NCBI RefSeq assembly: GCF_024204685.1
Contig: NZ_CP100350.1
Coordinates: 434,001-498,000, forward strand
Direction of reading: 5' to 3'
Length of the DNA stretch: 64,000 nt
From: Gilvimarinus sp. DA14
Lineage (GTDB): Bacteria; Pseudomonadota; Gammaproteobacteria; Pseudomonadales; Cellvibrionaceae
The notes under the pieces were generated by a model that had not been told where the DNA came from, ran no database searches, and saw only the letters and a program-made list of their open reading frames with translations. Positions 21,045-30,853 of the stretch are shown here, piece by piece. Each line of letters starts with the position of its first letter. The first letter of the stretch is position 1. The position numbers were made by a program, and so were the translations under genes.

Positions 21045-23459
21045 ATGTATCAGAGCGAGCAAGGTGATATGAATACAGATTTACCCTTACTGCCATTGCG
21101 AGACGTGGTGGTGTATCCGCACATGGTCATCCCACTATTTGTGGGCCGTGAAAAATCTATTGAAGCACTGGAAAGTGCTATGCGAGCGGATAAGCAGATT
21201 GTCTTGGTGGCACAGAAAAACGCTTCAGATGATGATCCTGCCCCTGACGCCCTGTACAAAGTCGGGACTCTCGCAACTATCTTACAGTTGCTCAAGCTTC
21301 CCGATGGGACCGTCAAAGTTTTGGTCGAGGGGGGGCAGCGAGTCTCCATTGACTCTGCCGATGAGCAAGATGGTCACTACAGAGTTTCGGTTACTGTTCA
21401 CCCCGATGAGCGCTTAGAGACAGATGAGTCGCAAGAGTTGATCAAGACCGCGAAAGAGCACTTTGAGCAATATGTTAGCCTCTCGCGAAAAGTGGCTTCT
21501 GAAGTGATGAACTCCCTCAGCGGGATAGATGATCCTGGCCGATTTGCCGATACCATCGCAGCGCATATGGCCCTAGAGCTTGAGCAAAAACAGGTAGTGC
21601 TTGAAATAACCAATGTGCGAGAGCGCATAGCAAGCTTGCTTGAACTCATGGATGGACAAATTGACTTGTTGCAGGTCGAGAAAAAAATTCGTGGCCGAGT
21701 TAAAAAGCAAATGGAGAAGAGCCAGCGGGAATACTATTTGAATGAGCAAATGAAGGCTATTCAAAAAGAGCTGGGTGATATGGGCGAAGAGGCCAACGAG
21801 GTCGATGAGCTGGAGCAGAAAATCGCCGACAGCGGCATGCCCGAAGAAGCCAGCGAAAAAACCCGTGCCGAGCTCGCCAAGCTTAAAATGATGTCGCCAA
21901 TGTCTGCGGAAGCTTCGGTGTTGCGCGCTTACATCGACTGGATGATAAAAGTACCCTGGAAAAAACGCAGCAAGGTGCGTCACGACCTTGATCGAGCGGA
22001 AGCGGTGTTGGAGCGCGATCATTATGGGTTAGAAGAGGTTAAAGAGCGCATTCTTGAGTACTTGGCCGTGCAAAAGCGGGTAAAGAAAATTAAAGGCCCT
22101 ATCCTGTGCTTAGTAGGTCCTCCAGGTGTCGGTAAGACTTCTTTGGGTGAGTCTATAGCGCGGGCTACCAACCGTAAATTTGTCCGTATGGCCCTGGGCG
22201 GGGTTCGAGATGAGGCCGAGATCCGTGGCCACAGGCGTACGTATATTGGTTCATTACCAGGTAAGTTAGTGCAAAAAATGGCCAAAGCGGGTGTCAAGAA
22301 TCCCCTGTTTCTGCTGGATGAAATTGACAAAATGGGTATGGACAATCGGGGCGATCCGGCTTCTGCTCTGTTAGAGGTGTTGGACCCTGAGCAAAACAAT
22401 CACTTCAACGATCACTACCTGGAGGTCGATTACGATTTATCCGATGTAATGTTCGTCTGTACGTCAAACAGTATGAATATTCCGGGCCCCTTGCTTGATC
22501 GTATGGAAGTGATTCGCATCCCCGGTTATACCGAGGATGAAAAAGTTAATATTGCGCGTAAATACCTTATTCCTAAGCAGCTTAGGGCTAATGGTCTCAA
22601 AGAAGGTGAAATGATCCTCGAAGATGAAGCGATTCGTGATGTGATCCGTTTTTATACTCGTGAGGCTGGTGTGCGTGGACTCGATCGCGAAATTGCCAAG
22701 CTGGCGCGTAAAGTAGTGACGCGCCACGTAAAAGACAAAAGCCAGAGCAGTGATCACATTGGTCCGGTCGAGCTTGAAGGCCTGCTGGGCGTGCGTAAAT
22801 TCGATTATGGCCGCGCCGAAAACGATGACCAGGTAGGGCAGGTTACCGGTTTGGCATGGACCCAGGTCGGCGGCGAATTGCTCACTATTGAGTCGTCAGC
22901 AGTTAAGGGCAAAGGACGGATCGTAAAAACGGGTTCGCTCGGTGATGTCATGCAGGAGTCTATTCAGGCGGCTCTAACCGTTGTGCGTTCGCGTGCTCAG
23001 GTTCTCGGCATCGCGCCTGACTACCATGAAAAGATGGACGTACACATTCACGTTCCTGAGGGTGCCACCCCGAAAGATGGTCCCAGTGCCGGTATTGCAA
23101 TGTGCACTGCGTTGGTTTCTGTTTTGACTGGTATCCCCGTTAGGGCGCAGGTTGCGATGACTGGAGAAATTACTCTGCGTGGCGAGGTGTTGAGAATCGG
23201 CGGGCTAAAAGAAAAATTACTGGCAGCTCACCGCGGCGGCATTAAAACGGTATTGATTCCCGCCGACAACGAACGCGATTTAAAAGAGATACCAGATAAT
23301 ATTAAGGCGGATCTCGAGATTCGACCGGTTAAATGGATTGACGACGTACTGCAAGTTGCGTTGCAACATACTCCTAAGCCTTTGTCCGATGAGGAGTATC
23401 AGGCTTTGGAGAAGGCGGCGGAAACCAATGCGGCAGGGGCCAGAATAAACACTCATTGA
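21045..23459 (+). CDS. lon: Lon ATP-dependent protease
   Basis: Homo-oligomeric AAA+ protease for misfolded and regulatory proteins. The N-terminal substrate-binding domain begins at LPLLPLRDVVVYPHMVIPLF, the Walker A is GPPGVGKTSLGESIA, and the C-terminal Ser-Lys protease domain shows the catalytic serine in PKDGPSAGIAM and the lysine in GLKEKLLAAHRGG. Length 804. AAGGGGG at 21032-21038 supports the ATG at 21045; M9 (21069) is an alternative. A candidate sigma-32 promoter precedes it and a terminator follows. Confidence 0.97.
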   Translation: MYQSEQGDMNTDLPLLPLRDVVVYPHMVIPLFVGREKSIEALESAMRADKQIVLVAQKNASDDDPAPDALYKVGTLATILQLLKLPDGTVKVLVEGGQRVSIDSADEQDGHYRVSVTVHPDERLETDESQELIKTAKEHFEQYVSLSRKVASEVMNSLSGIDDPGRFADTIAAHMALELEQKQVVLEITNVRERIASLLELMDGQIDLLQVEKKIRGRVKKQMEKSQREYYLNEQMKAIQKELGDMGEEANEVDELEQKIADSGMPEEASEKTRAELAKLKMMSPMSAEASVLRAYIDWMIKVPWKKRSKVRHDLDRAEAVLERDHYGLEEVKERILEYLAVQKRVKKIKGPILCLVGPPGVGKTSLGESIARATNRKFVRMALGGVRDEAEIRGHRRTYIGSLPGKLVQKMAKAGVKNPLFLLDEIDKMGMDNRGDPASALLEVLDPEQNNHFNDHYLEVDYDLSDVMFVCTSNSMNIPGPLLDRMEVIRIPGYTEDEKVNIARKYLIPKQLRANGLKEGEMILEDEAIRDVIRFYTREAGVRGLDREIAKLARKVVTRHVKDKSQSSDHIGPVELEGLLGVRKFDYGRAENDDQVGQVTGLAWTQVGGELLTIESSAVKGKGRIVKTGSLGDVMQESIQAALTVVRSRAQVLGIAPDYHEKMDVHIHVPEGATPKDGPSAGIAMCTALVSVLTGIPVRAQVAMTGEITLRGEVLRIGGLKEKLLAAHRGGIKTVLIPADNERDLKEIPDNIKADLEIRPVKWIDDVLQVALQHTPKPLSDEEYQALEKAAETNAAGARINTH

Positions 23460-23512
23460 GTGCTGATTGATTGTTACTTTGCGTAACCAAGGATGATCGC
23501 GGAAACATTTGT

Positions 23513-23537
23513 AAGCCCCGTATGACGGGGCTTTTGT
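23513..23537 (+). terminator. Rho-independent terminator after lon
   Basis: Stem AAGCCCCGT / ACGGGGCTT with an ATG loop, followed by TTG and T-rich sequence, about 54 nt after the lon stop. Confidence 0.85.
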
Positions 23538-23587
23538 TTAAAACACGACCAATTTTGCAATTGCTTTCCGAATTCGCAAGCGCGGCC

Positions 23588-23616
23588 TTGACCCGCACTC
23601 TAGCAGTTGGTATAAA
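23588..23616 (+). promoter_or_regulatory. Sigma-70-type promoter of hupB
   Basis: TTGACC (23588-23593), exactly 17 nt, then TATAAA (23611-23616). It matches the consensus in five of six bases at each box. Predicted transcription start is near 23623, leaving a 5' leader of about 115 nt before hupB. Confidence 0.75.
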
Positions 23617-23737
23617 TCGCAATTCAATAGTGAGTGGTGGTGCTGAGCCGCACTGGGTTAGCCTGATGTCGCCAAATCAAAAAAACACTGCACAACTATA
23701 AACACGTGTTCTGGAAAATCTACTTAAGGGGTTAAAC

Positions 23738-24010
23738 GTGAACAAAACTGAGCTGATCGAAGCCATTGCCGCATCTGCGGATATTTCCAAAGCTGCTGCT
23801 GGCCGTGCATTGGACGCCGTTGTCGACGGTATCACAGATTCATTGAAGAAGGGTGACCAAGTTGTGCTGGTTGGTTTTGGTACCTTTTCTGTTAAAGAGC
23901 GTGCCGCTCGCACTGGCCGCAACCCGCAAACCGGTGCTGAAATTCAAATCGCCGCTGCTAAGGTTCCCAGCTTTAAAGCCGGTAAAGCTCTAAAAGACGC
24001 CGTAAATTAA
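23738..24010 (+). CDS. hupB: DNA-binding protein HU-beta
   Basis: Small nucleoid protein of 90 residues. [27 protein letters not shown] (helical body) and the DNA-binding arm with [14 protein letters not shown] are typical of HU. The IHF-specific arm variants are absent. It starts at GTG with AAGGGG upstream. Its position between lon and ppiD is conserved in Pseudomonas and relatives. It has its own promoter and terminator, consistent with strong independent expression. Confidence 0.96.
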   Translation: MNKTELIEAIAASADISKAAAGRALDAVVDGITDSLKKGDQVVLVGFGTFSVKERAARTGRNPQTGAEIQIAAAKVPSFKAGKALKDAVN

Positions 24011-24062
24011 TCGGCTTCGATCGAGATAAACATCGGTAATTAAGATTGTCGCTATCGATGAG

Positions 24063-24091
24063 AAAAGGCGCATCCCGGATGCGCCTTTTTT
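24063..24091 (+). terminator. Rho-independent terminator after hupB
   Basis: Stem GGCGCAT (24067-24073) / ATGCGCC (24079-24085), extended by flanking A/T pairs, followed by six T. Confidence 0.9.
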
Positions 24092-24147
24092 ATGTTTAAC
24101 AAGTAAATAGTGTCAAACACAGGCACACACGGGTCTGGGAGCAGAAT

Positions 24148-26013
24148 ATGTTACAAACCATGCGAGACAACTCTAAGGGTGTCGTTGCGGGTATACTGGT
24201 AGGCCTGCTGGTCATTATTTTTGCGTTGTCAGGTGCAGAGGCCTTATTCAGCAGTCGCAACAATACGCAGATAGCACTGACAGTAAATGGTCAGGAAATA
24301 TCTGAAACGGAAGTATTGCGTGCGGTGGAACAGCAAAAAACTCAGTTGCGAAATCGTTTTGGCGATTCTGTCCCCGAGAGCTTTCTCAGTAACGAAAACT
24401 TACGTCAGCCAGCTATCGATCGCTTGGTCGATAGAACTTTGCTTACCCAGGCAGCACGCGAAGCCAATATGGCGATTTCCCGTCAGCGTATTGACGATGT
24501 GATTGTATCTATTCCCGCTTTTCAGAATAGTGCTGGTCAGTTCGATCCGGACGTCTTCACCATGGCGTTGCGTCGCCTCGCCTACACCCCAGCGAATTAC
24601 CGTAATGAACTATCGCGTGATTTAATGGTAAGTCAGCTGGCAAACGGTATTACTAATTCTGGTTTTGCAACTGAAGCAGAAGTCGATTATTTGGCCGAAT
24701 TGAATAATCAGACCCGAGACTTTGCCTACGTCAGTTTAAGTATTGATGATCTATTGGATCAGGTTGAGGTGTCCGACGCTGAAATCGCAGCATATTATGA
24801 AGCTAACCCCGAACCATTCACGGAGCCAGAAAAGCTCGTTGTTGAGTTTATCGATTTGAGTGTTGATCGCTTAATGGCAGCTGAAACCCTCTCAGATGAA
24901 GAAGTTAGACAGTACTTTGAGGAAAATGTGGACGACTTTACTCCTGTGGTAGAGCGCCATGTTGCGCATATTTTGCTCGAAGAGGCTGAGGGTGGTGAAG
25001 TGGCTGAAGTGCAAGCGGCGCTGGAGGCCGGCGAGGACTTTGCGGAGTTGGCGCAACAATACTCAGACGATCTTGGCTCTAAAGACCTTGGTGGCGACCT
25101 CGGAGTCACCACCGGCGATGCATTTCCGGAAGAGTTTGAAGAGGCGCTGGCCCAGTTGAGCGTCGGTGAGGTTTCGGATCCTGTAACTACCGAGGCGGGC
25201 ACCCACTTTATCAAGCTGTTGGACAAGTCAGGTGGTGAGGCGCCTGATTTCGACGCCGAGCGCGACGCAATCGCCGCGCAAATAAAGCGCGCGCGCGCCG
25301 AGGGGCGTTTTGTTGAGCTGCTCGACAGCCTAGAAGACTTGTCCTATAACGCTGAATCTTTGGAGAATGTAGCTGACACCTTAGGTTTAGAGGCCCAGCG
25401 TAGCGATCCATTTTCTCGCGACGGTGGCTCAGGTATTGCGGCCTATGATTCTGTGGTGAAAGCCGCCTTTGGGGAAGAAGTGCTGGAATTTGGCAATTCT
25501 AGTGAGCTGCTTGAGTTGGCCTCTGATCGAGTTGTTGTAGTCAAGCTTCTTGAGCGTGAGTCTAGCTACGTTAAACCTTTAGATGAAGTGCGCGGCAATA
25601 TTACAGCTATTCTGTCGGAGCAAAAGGCTGCGGACATTCTTAGAGAGCGTGGCGAGAGTATTGTCGAGCGTGTTGCCAGTGGTGAAGACTTCGCTACCTT
25701 GGCCGCCGATGAGGGGATGGAGTTGGTACAAGTAACCGATATATCCCGAGCCGATACCGAGCAGCCTCGAAGTGTGGTTGAGTTTGCTTTCTCTCTGCCT
25801 CGCCCAGTAAATGGGCCGGTTGTGGAAGGCTCGGTCAGCAATGGTGAATATAATGTGGTGCAGCTGAAGGAGGTTGCAACGCCAGAAGCCGATGAAATGC
25901 CACAAGAGCAGCGCGAGGCTATGCTACAAGGCGTAGCGGGGCTCTATAGCTCTGCAGACTTTGAGTCGTTTAGCCGTTATTTACGTGAATCAGCTGAGAT
26001 AGTGGTTGAGTGA
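24148..26013 (+). CDS. ppiD: Peptidyl-prolyl isomerase/periplasmic chaperone PpiD
   Basis: Inner-membrane-anchored periplasmic chaperone near the Sec translocon. The N-terminus (MLQTMRDNSKGVVAGILVGLLVIIFALSG split across the first 30 residues) is the typical PpiD anchor. A SurA_N-like region spans about 35-200, and a parvulin domain is found near 265-360 (HVAHILLE, FAELAQQYSDD, LGGDLGVTTGDAFPEEFEEAL, THFIKLLD). Length 621. It ends the tig-to-ppiD block and is followed by a terminator. Confidence 0.95.
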   Translation: MLQTMRDNSKGVVAGILVGLLVIIFALSGAEALFSSRNNTQIALTVNGQEISETEVLRAVEQQKTQLRNRFGDSVPESFLSNENLRQPAIDRLVDRTLLTQAAREANMAISRQRIDDVIVSIPAFQNSAGQFDPDVFTMALRRLAYTPANYRNELSRDLMVSQLANGITNSGFATEAEVDYLAELNNQTRDFAYVSLSIDDLLDQVEVSDAEIAAYYEANPEPFTEPEKLVVEFIDLSVDRLMAAETLSDEEVRQYFEENVDDFTPVVERHVAHILLEEAEGGEVAEVQAALEAGEDFAELAQQYSDDLGSKDLGGDLGVTTGDAFPEEFEEALAQLSVGEVSDPVTTEAGTHFIKLLDKSGGEAPDFDAERDAIAAQIKRARAEGRFVELLDSLEDLSYNAESLENVADTLGLEAQRSDPFSRDGGSGIAAYDSVVKAAFGEEVLEFGNSSELLELASDRVVVVKLLERESSYVKPLDEVRGNITAILSEQKAADILRERGESIVERVASGEDFATLAADEGMELVQVTDISRADTEQPRSVVEFAFSLPRPVNGPVVEGSVSNGEYNVVQLKEVATPEADEMPQEQREAMLQGVAGLYSSADFESFSRYLRESAEIVVE

Positions 26014-26038
26014 TTTAGTTTGATTTGTTGATTGATTT

Positions 26039-26075
26039 AAAAAGGCGTGCTCCATGTGGGCGCGCCTTTTCTTTT
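26039..26075 (+). terminator. Rho-independent terminator after ppiD (convergent region)
   Basis: Stem GGCGTGC (26044-26050) / GCGCGCC (26060-26066) with one G-T pair, flanked by A-run and T-run. It lies between the convergent ppiD and diguanylate cyclase genes, so it probably serves both. Confidence 0.85.
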
Positions 26076-26090
26076 TCTGGCCTAGTCCTT

Positions 26091-27065
26091 TCAAGTCCTC
26101 TCCTGATAACCCGCCAGGCTGCTTTGGTTGCGGCCTTTTTCTTTGCTCTGATAAAGCGCTTGATCGGCTCTTTCGATCCATTCGTTGGTGTCTTTTATCT
26201 CTGTTGTGAGTTCACAAATACCGAGACTGATAGTGACGTGAATATCTTCCTCTAAGTTTAGGCGCTGCGAAACAACACGGTTGCGTAGCCGTTCGGCAAA
26301 TTCGAGTCCGCCGCTGGCGTCTGTCGCTGTAAGGACAGTGCAAAACTCCTCTCCGCCGTAGCGTCCAGCAATATCCGTTTCTCGCATTTCATCCCTTAGG
26401 CATTGGCTGATCATGCGGATCACCTCGTCGCCGGTGCTGTGTCCATAAGTGTCATTCACCTTCTTGAAGTGATCAATATCAAACATAATCAGGGTGCAGG
26501 GTATCTGGTAGCGGTCAAAACGTTTAAATTCCTGATCCAGGCAGTGCTCCCAGTGGCCGCGGTTGTAGAGCTGGGTCAGGTGGTCGATGCGGCTTAGCCC
26601 TTGCAGGTGATGGTTCGTTTCTGTTTGTGCGATCTTGCTTATGGCGCTGTCGGTTACGTCATAAAGGATGAGGCAGATGTGAGAGACTTCAGCGTGAGTA
26701 TCGAGCAGTGGAATAATTGTGCTGTTTTGATACATAAACTCGGCAACGCCGGTTATGGGGCGGTAGTGTGGAAAGTGGAACAGGTAAGGCCGCTGCTCCC
26801 AGGTGGTAAAGGTGGCGCTTTGCAGGACAAAGGCAGGTTCTGCTTTGCGGCAAAACCACTCCCTCGGCAAGCTGGGAAATATCTCGAACAGTGATCGACC
26901 TAAAACGTGTTCTGGTGCGCTGCCGCTGTGGTTTTGCATAAACTGGTTCCACAGGCATACCTGGTAGTCCCGGTCCAACACCACTAGGCCCACATCGATA
27001 TTTTGCAAGATATCCATGAGCCAATGAATATCTTTTAGGACGTGACTTATGTCTTCGTTTGCCAT
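26091..27065 (-). CDS. PAS-GGDEF diguanylate cyclase
   Basis: A cytoplasmic 324-residue enzyme predicted to make c-di-GMP from GTP. Residues about 10-140 form a PAS-type sensor (VGLVVLDRDYQVCLWNQFMQ), and residues about 155-320 form the GGDEF domain. The active-site loop is GGEEF at 237-241. An inhibitory I-site RETD at 228-231 sits exactly five residues before it, so product feedback is expected. The gene begins 29 nt after the CheC-like gene stop on the same strand, suggesting an operon in which the phosphatase-like protein modulates this cyclase or its pathway. Confidence 0.92.
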   Translation of the reverse strand: MANEDISHVLKDIHWLMDILQNIDVGLVVLDRDYQVCLWNQFMQNHSGSAPEHVLGRSLFEIFPSLPREWFCRKAEPAFVLQSATFTTWEQRPYLFHFPHYRPITGVAEFMYQNSTIIPLLDTHAEVSHICLILYDVTDSAISKIAQTETNHHLQGLSRIDHLTQLYNRGHWEHCLDQEFKRFDRYQIPCTLIMFDIDHFKKVNDTYGHSTGDEVIRMISQCLRDEMRETDIAGRYGGEEFCTVLTATDASGGLEFAERLRNRVVSQRLNLEEDIHVTISLGICELTTEIKDTNEWIERADQALYQSKEKGRNQSSLAGYQERT

Positions 27066-27094
27066 CTGTACCGTTCAATTAATGCCGTCTGGTG

Positions 27095-27709
27095 TTATTC
27101 CAGCAAGTAGTCGAGCTTTTCCAATAAGCCGTCAATACAGTTCTCACTGATTACCAGTAGCAGATCACAATTTACCCTATGATGCTCGATAGAGTAGTTG
27201 ATTTCTATCACCAAGGCCTCGGACCAGCGCACTTTGCGCTTTTGTAGGTTGCTGGTGGGGTCTGAGCTGCCACCGAGTAGGGTGGGGGGGCCTAGGCTGA
27301 ACTGAGTGTCTAGCTGCCTAGCAAGGCTGTGCAAGCAGGCCCCGCCGAGGACATTGGTCGTGTCCATGAGCAGCTCATTTTGAATGTCTCGGTTATGCTG
27401 GTAGCGCAGTAATTCGGCCAGATCTTGGTAGTTGGTGCCGTTAAAGATAAGTAACGCTTCGCCGGCGATCCCGCCGCCAATAAACCCTTGGCAGACACCA
27501 GTTAGGCTGTTTGTGCTGTCGTCATCTGACTGCAGGCTTTGCAGGGTCATGGCGATATCACTGGGGGTCAGAATACCAACTGTGGGGATAGACAGAACGA
27601 CAAAAACGTCTAGTAAGCGTGCCAGCCGATCCGCAGATTGTCCCATGGCGACGTTTGCGATTTCCTGCAGGCAGTCCCGTTGATCTTCGCTAAGAAGCTT
27701 GGTTGTCAT
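27095..27709 (-). CDS. CheC-like phosphatase
   Basis: A 204-residue protein with the CheC/CheX/FliY repeat. The consensus [D/S]-x3-E-x2-N-x22-P is met exactly by D12, E16, N19 and P42. A second copy fits E112, D116, N119 and P142, with Asp replacing the usual Glu and Glu in the D/S position, so one site looks intact and the other altered. CheC proteins dephosphorylate CheY-type receivers. No chemotaxis genes lie nearby; the only partner is the downstream diguanylate cyclase, which hints at control of a c-di-GMP response regulator pathway. Confidence 0.85.
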   Translation of the reverse strand: MTTKLLSEDQRDCLQEIANVAMGQSADRLARLLDVFVVLSIPTVGILTPSDIAMTLQSLQSDDDSTNSLTGVCQGFIGGGIAGEALLIFNGTNYQDLAELLRYQHNRDIQNELLMDTTNVLGGACLHSLARQLDTQFSLGPPTLLGGSSDPTSNLQKRKVRWSEALVIEINYSIEHHRVNCDLLLVISENCIDGLLEKLDYLLE

Positions 27710-27924
27710 TGCGCAACCTGGCGTTCGAGAAACGATAAGGTTAAAAAGTGATCAAATCTGGTGATTATCACTTAAATTTTCTTAATACTAGCATTTTAGC
27801 GCTGTGTTGTCCGCGCCTGTGTCTGTAAGCTCCAACTTTGTATTATTTGTCTTAGCAGATTGTACACAGGGGCACTAGTTTCCGTACAATTTGTCCAACG
27901 GGTTCAATATCGCGAGAAGACAAC

Positions 27925-29742
27925 ATGAACAGACTCAAATACACGCTTGTAGCAATTCTGTGTTTGCTTGGCACGATGGTTGACGCGGGAGAAGGCTCCG
28001 GTGTGGCCGTGGTCAAGTCCCATGCCTTTGCCGAGCGTGGCGATCCTAAGTACCCAGCTGACTTTGAGCACTTTGATTATGTAAATCCCGACGCCCCCAA
28101 AGGCGGTGAGCTGGTGCTTGCCACCGTTGGCACCTACGATAGCTTTAATCGCTACGCCTCGCGTGGGGACAGTGAGGTCAATAGCGAAGCATTTTATGAT
28201 TCGCTGATGACAAGTAGCGACGATGAAATTGGGGTCTATTACCCGCTGATCGCCAGCAGTATTGAATACCCGGAGGACTATACGTGGGTGACATTTTATC
28301 TTAATCCTAACGCTCGTCATCAAGATGGTAAAAAGATAACCTCAGCCGATGTGGTGTTTACTTTCCATAAGTTTATGGAGGAGGGGGTTGCTTTTGTTAA
28401 ACAACGCTATGCGGATGTTAGTAACGTTGAGGCAGTGGACGAACTGACGGTTAAATTTACTTTTGCCGCTTCGAACAAGGAGCTGGTGTCGAGCATGGCT
28501 TCGCTGCCGATTCTACCTAAGCATTACTGGGAGTCGCGGGATTTCTCTGAGCCTCTGAAAGAGCCCCCACTTGGCAGCGGCGCTTATCGAGTTGTGGATT
28601 ACAAGCTGGGACAGTCCGCGACCTATGAGCGTATTAAAGATTATTGGGCGCAGGATCTGCCAAGTCGGAAAGGGCTGCTTAATTTCGATAGCATTCGCTA
28701 TGATTATTATCGCGACGACACGGTTAGTCTTGAGGCTTTTAAAGCCGGTGAGTTCGATTTTAGACGGGAAAATATAGCCAAGCAGTGGGCGGAAGGTTAT
28801 CAGGTTCCTGCCGTTACGCAGGGGAAAATAGTCAAGGAGGAACTTGCTCACTCAATTCCGCAACCAATGCAGGCGTTTGTATTTAATACACAATTTACAT
28901 TATTTCAAGATCGTCGGGTGCGCCGCGCGCTCAATTTAATGTTGGATTTCGAGTGGCTGAATAAAAATCTGTTTTACTCATCTTACACCCGAAATGAAAG
29001 TTACTTTGAAAATACCCCCTATAAAGCCGGAGGTGAACCGGGTCCGGCCGAGCTTGAAATATTGAAGCCTTTTCGCGACCAGCTGCCTGAAGAAGTTTTT
29101 GGGCCGGTATGGAGGCCACAAAAAACCGACGGTTCCGGCAGAAATCGAGAGCAAATGCGTGAGGCCCTGGCACTGCTCAAGCAGGCGGGTTGGACGCTAA
29201 AAGACAAAAAGCTGGTTAATGACAAGGGGGAGGAGTTTGCGTTTGAAATTCTTCTTTATAGCCCTTCTATGGAAAGGGTGACATTACCGTTTATTCGCAG
29301 TTTGGAGCGAATTGGCATCCGCGCCGATATTCGTATGGTCGATTCTACGCAGTATTTAAATCGTTTGCGCTCTCGTGATTTTCAAATGACGCCGCAGGGC
29401 TACAGCGCGATGGCTTACCCGATGCCGGCAATGGAGCTCGCCTGGCATTCGGATTATATGGATTCTACATACAACCAGGCTGGTGTTAGCAATCCTGTAA
29501 TTGATGCCTTGATTGAGCAGATCCGTATCAGTCAGGAAGATGATGAAAAGCTTTTAGCACTGGGTAAGGCTTTTGATCGGGTGGCTTTGTGGAACTTTTA
29601 TGTGATTCCCCAATGGCATTCGGAGTCATTTCGTATTGCTTACTGGAACAAGTTTTCTCGCCCCGATAAGCGACCAAAGTATGCTATTGGGTTAGATTCT
29701 TGGTGGTACGACAGCGTTAAAGCGAAATCCTTGGCGCAGTGA
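27925..29742 (+). CDS. yejA: Periplasmic oligopeptide-binding protein YejA-like
   Basis: Family 5 extracellular solute-binding protein of 605 residues with an N-terminal signal peptide (ends near TMVDAGEG). The segments GDPKYPADFEHFDYVNPDAPKGG and LGSGAYRV are typical of YejA, the binding component of the Yej importer that takes up microcin C and related peptides. It is first in yejA-B-E-F, which supports the subfamily call over generic DppA/OppA. A possible promoter is TTGTAC (27860-27865) and TACAAT (27885-27890), but the 19-nt spacing is long. Confidence 0.92.
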   Translation: MNRLKYTLVAILCLLGTMVDAGEGSGVAVVKSHAFAERGDPKYPADFEHFDYVNPDAPKGGELVLATVGTYDSFNRYASRGDSEVNSEAFYDSLMTSSDDEIGVYYPLIASSIEYPEDYTWVTFYLNPNARHQDGKKITSADVVFTFHKFMEEGVAFVKQRYADVSNVEAVDELTVKFTFAASNKELVSSMASLPILPKHYWESRDFSEPLKEPPLGSGAYRVVDYKLGQSATYERIKDYWAQDLPSRKGLLNFDSIRYDYYRDDTVSLEAFKAGEFDFRRENIAKQWAEGYQVPAVTQGKIVKEELAHSIPQPMQAFVFNTQFTLFQDRRVRRALNLMLDFEWLNKNLFYSSYTRNESYFENTPYKAGGEPGPAELEILKPFRDQLPEEVFGPVWRPQKTDGSGRNREQMREALALLKQAGWTLKDKKLVNDKGEEFAFEILLYSPSMERVTLPFIRSLERIGIRADIRMVDSTQYLNRLRSRDFQMTPQGYSAMAYPMPAMELAWHSDYMDSTYNQAGVSNPVIDALIEQIRISQEDDEKLLALGKAFDRVALWNFYVIPQWHSESFRIAYWNKFSRPDKRPKYAIGLDSWWYDSVKAKSLAQ

Positions 29743-29761
29743 TTAAGGTGGTATTCTAAAG

Positions 29762-30853
29762 TTGGCGGCATACGTACTAAGACGGTTGCTGTTGATAATT
29801 CCCACATTGCTGGCAATTATCACGCTCAACTTTTTTATTGTTCAGGCAACGCCTGGTGGTCCAGTAGACCAGGCCGTCGCCAAAATGATGGGTATGGGCG
29901 GCAGCTCTATTCAGCGGGTGACCGGTGGTAGCTCTGATCAGCCCACTGGAGGTTTAAGCGCTGAAGGAGAGTCCTCGCAGTCGCGTGGTGCAAGGGGACT
30001 GGACCCAGAGGTCATCGCAGAAATAGAGCGCCAGTTCGGTTTTGATAAGCCGGTCATTGAGCGCTATTTCACTATGTTGTGGGATTATGTGCGTTTCGAC
30101 TTCGGCGACAGCTTGTTCAAAGCCAGCTCGGTGACTGAGCTGATTGTGGACCGGTTGCCCGTCTCGATATCTTTGGGGTTATGGAGTACTTTAATCATTT
30201 ATTTGGTCTCTATACCACTGGGTATTCGCAAGGCAATTCGCCATCACAGTAGTTTTGATGTCTGGACAAGTTGGGTCATAGTAATCGGCAATGCTGTCCC
30301 CGGCTTTTTGTTTGCCATTTTACTGATTATCGTCTTCGCTGGCGGCTCTTATCTTGACTGGTTCCCCTTGCGCGGCTTGGTGTCCGATAATTATTCCTCT
30401 CTCAGTTGGTATGAAAAAGTACTCGACTATTTTTGGCATTTGACATTGCCCATTCTCGCTATGGTGATAGGCGGATTTGCCACTCTCACCATGCTGACTA
30501 AAAATTCTTTTCTCGATGAAATTAATAAACAGTATGTCGTTACAGCCCGGGCAAAGGGGGCTACGGAGCGTCGAGTTTTATACAAACATGTGTTTCGCAA
30601 CGCCATGCTCATTATTATTGCCGGCTTTCCGGCGACATTTATCAGTATGTTTTTTACTGGTTCGCTCTTGATTGAGGTGATTTTTTCCCTGGAAGGGTTG
30701 GGTTTGCTGGGGTTTGAGGCAACCCTGCAGCGGGACTATCCAGTTATGTTTGGCACTTTATATATGTTCGGTCTGCTCGGGTTATTAATCGGTATTGTGA
30801 GCGACTTGGCCTATACCTGGGTCGATCCCAGGATTGATTTTGAGAGCCGGTAA
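29762..30853 (+). CDS. yejB: Peptide ABC transporter permease YejB-like
   Basis: Inner-membrane permease (363 residues) of the Yej importer. The first helix ([23 protein letters not shown]) is followed by the Gly/Ser-rich periplasmic loop characteristic of YejB (about 40-80), then the binding-protein-dependent transport domain with the EAA-loop region [21 protein letters not shown]. It starts at TTG; AAGGTGG at 29745-29751 gives good spacing. It ends in a TAATG overlap with yejE. Confidence 0.93.
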   Translation: MAAYVLRRLLLIIPTLLAIITLNFFIVQATPGGPVDQAVAKMMGMGGSSIQRVTGGSSDQPTGGLSAEGESSQSRGARGLDPEVIAEIERQFGFDKPVIERYFTMLWDYVRFDFGDSLFKASSVTELIVDRLPVSISLGLWSTLIIYLVSIPLGIRKAIRHHSSFDVWTSWVIVIGNAVPGFLFAILLIIVFAGGSYLDWFPLRGLVSDNYSSLSWYEKVLDYFWHLTLPILAMVIGGFATLTMLTKNSFLDEINKQYVVTARAKGATERRVLYKHVFRNAMLIIIAGFPATFISMFFTGSLLIEVIFSLEGLGLLGFEATLQRDYPVMFGTLYMFGLLGLLIGIVSDLAYTWVDPRIDFESR

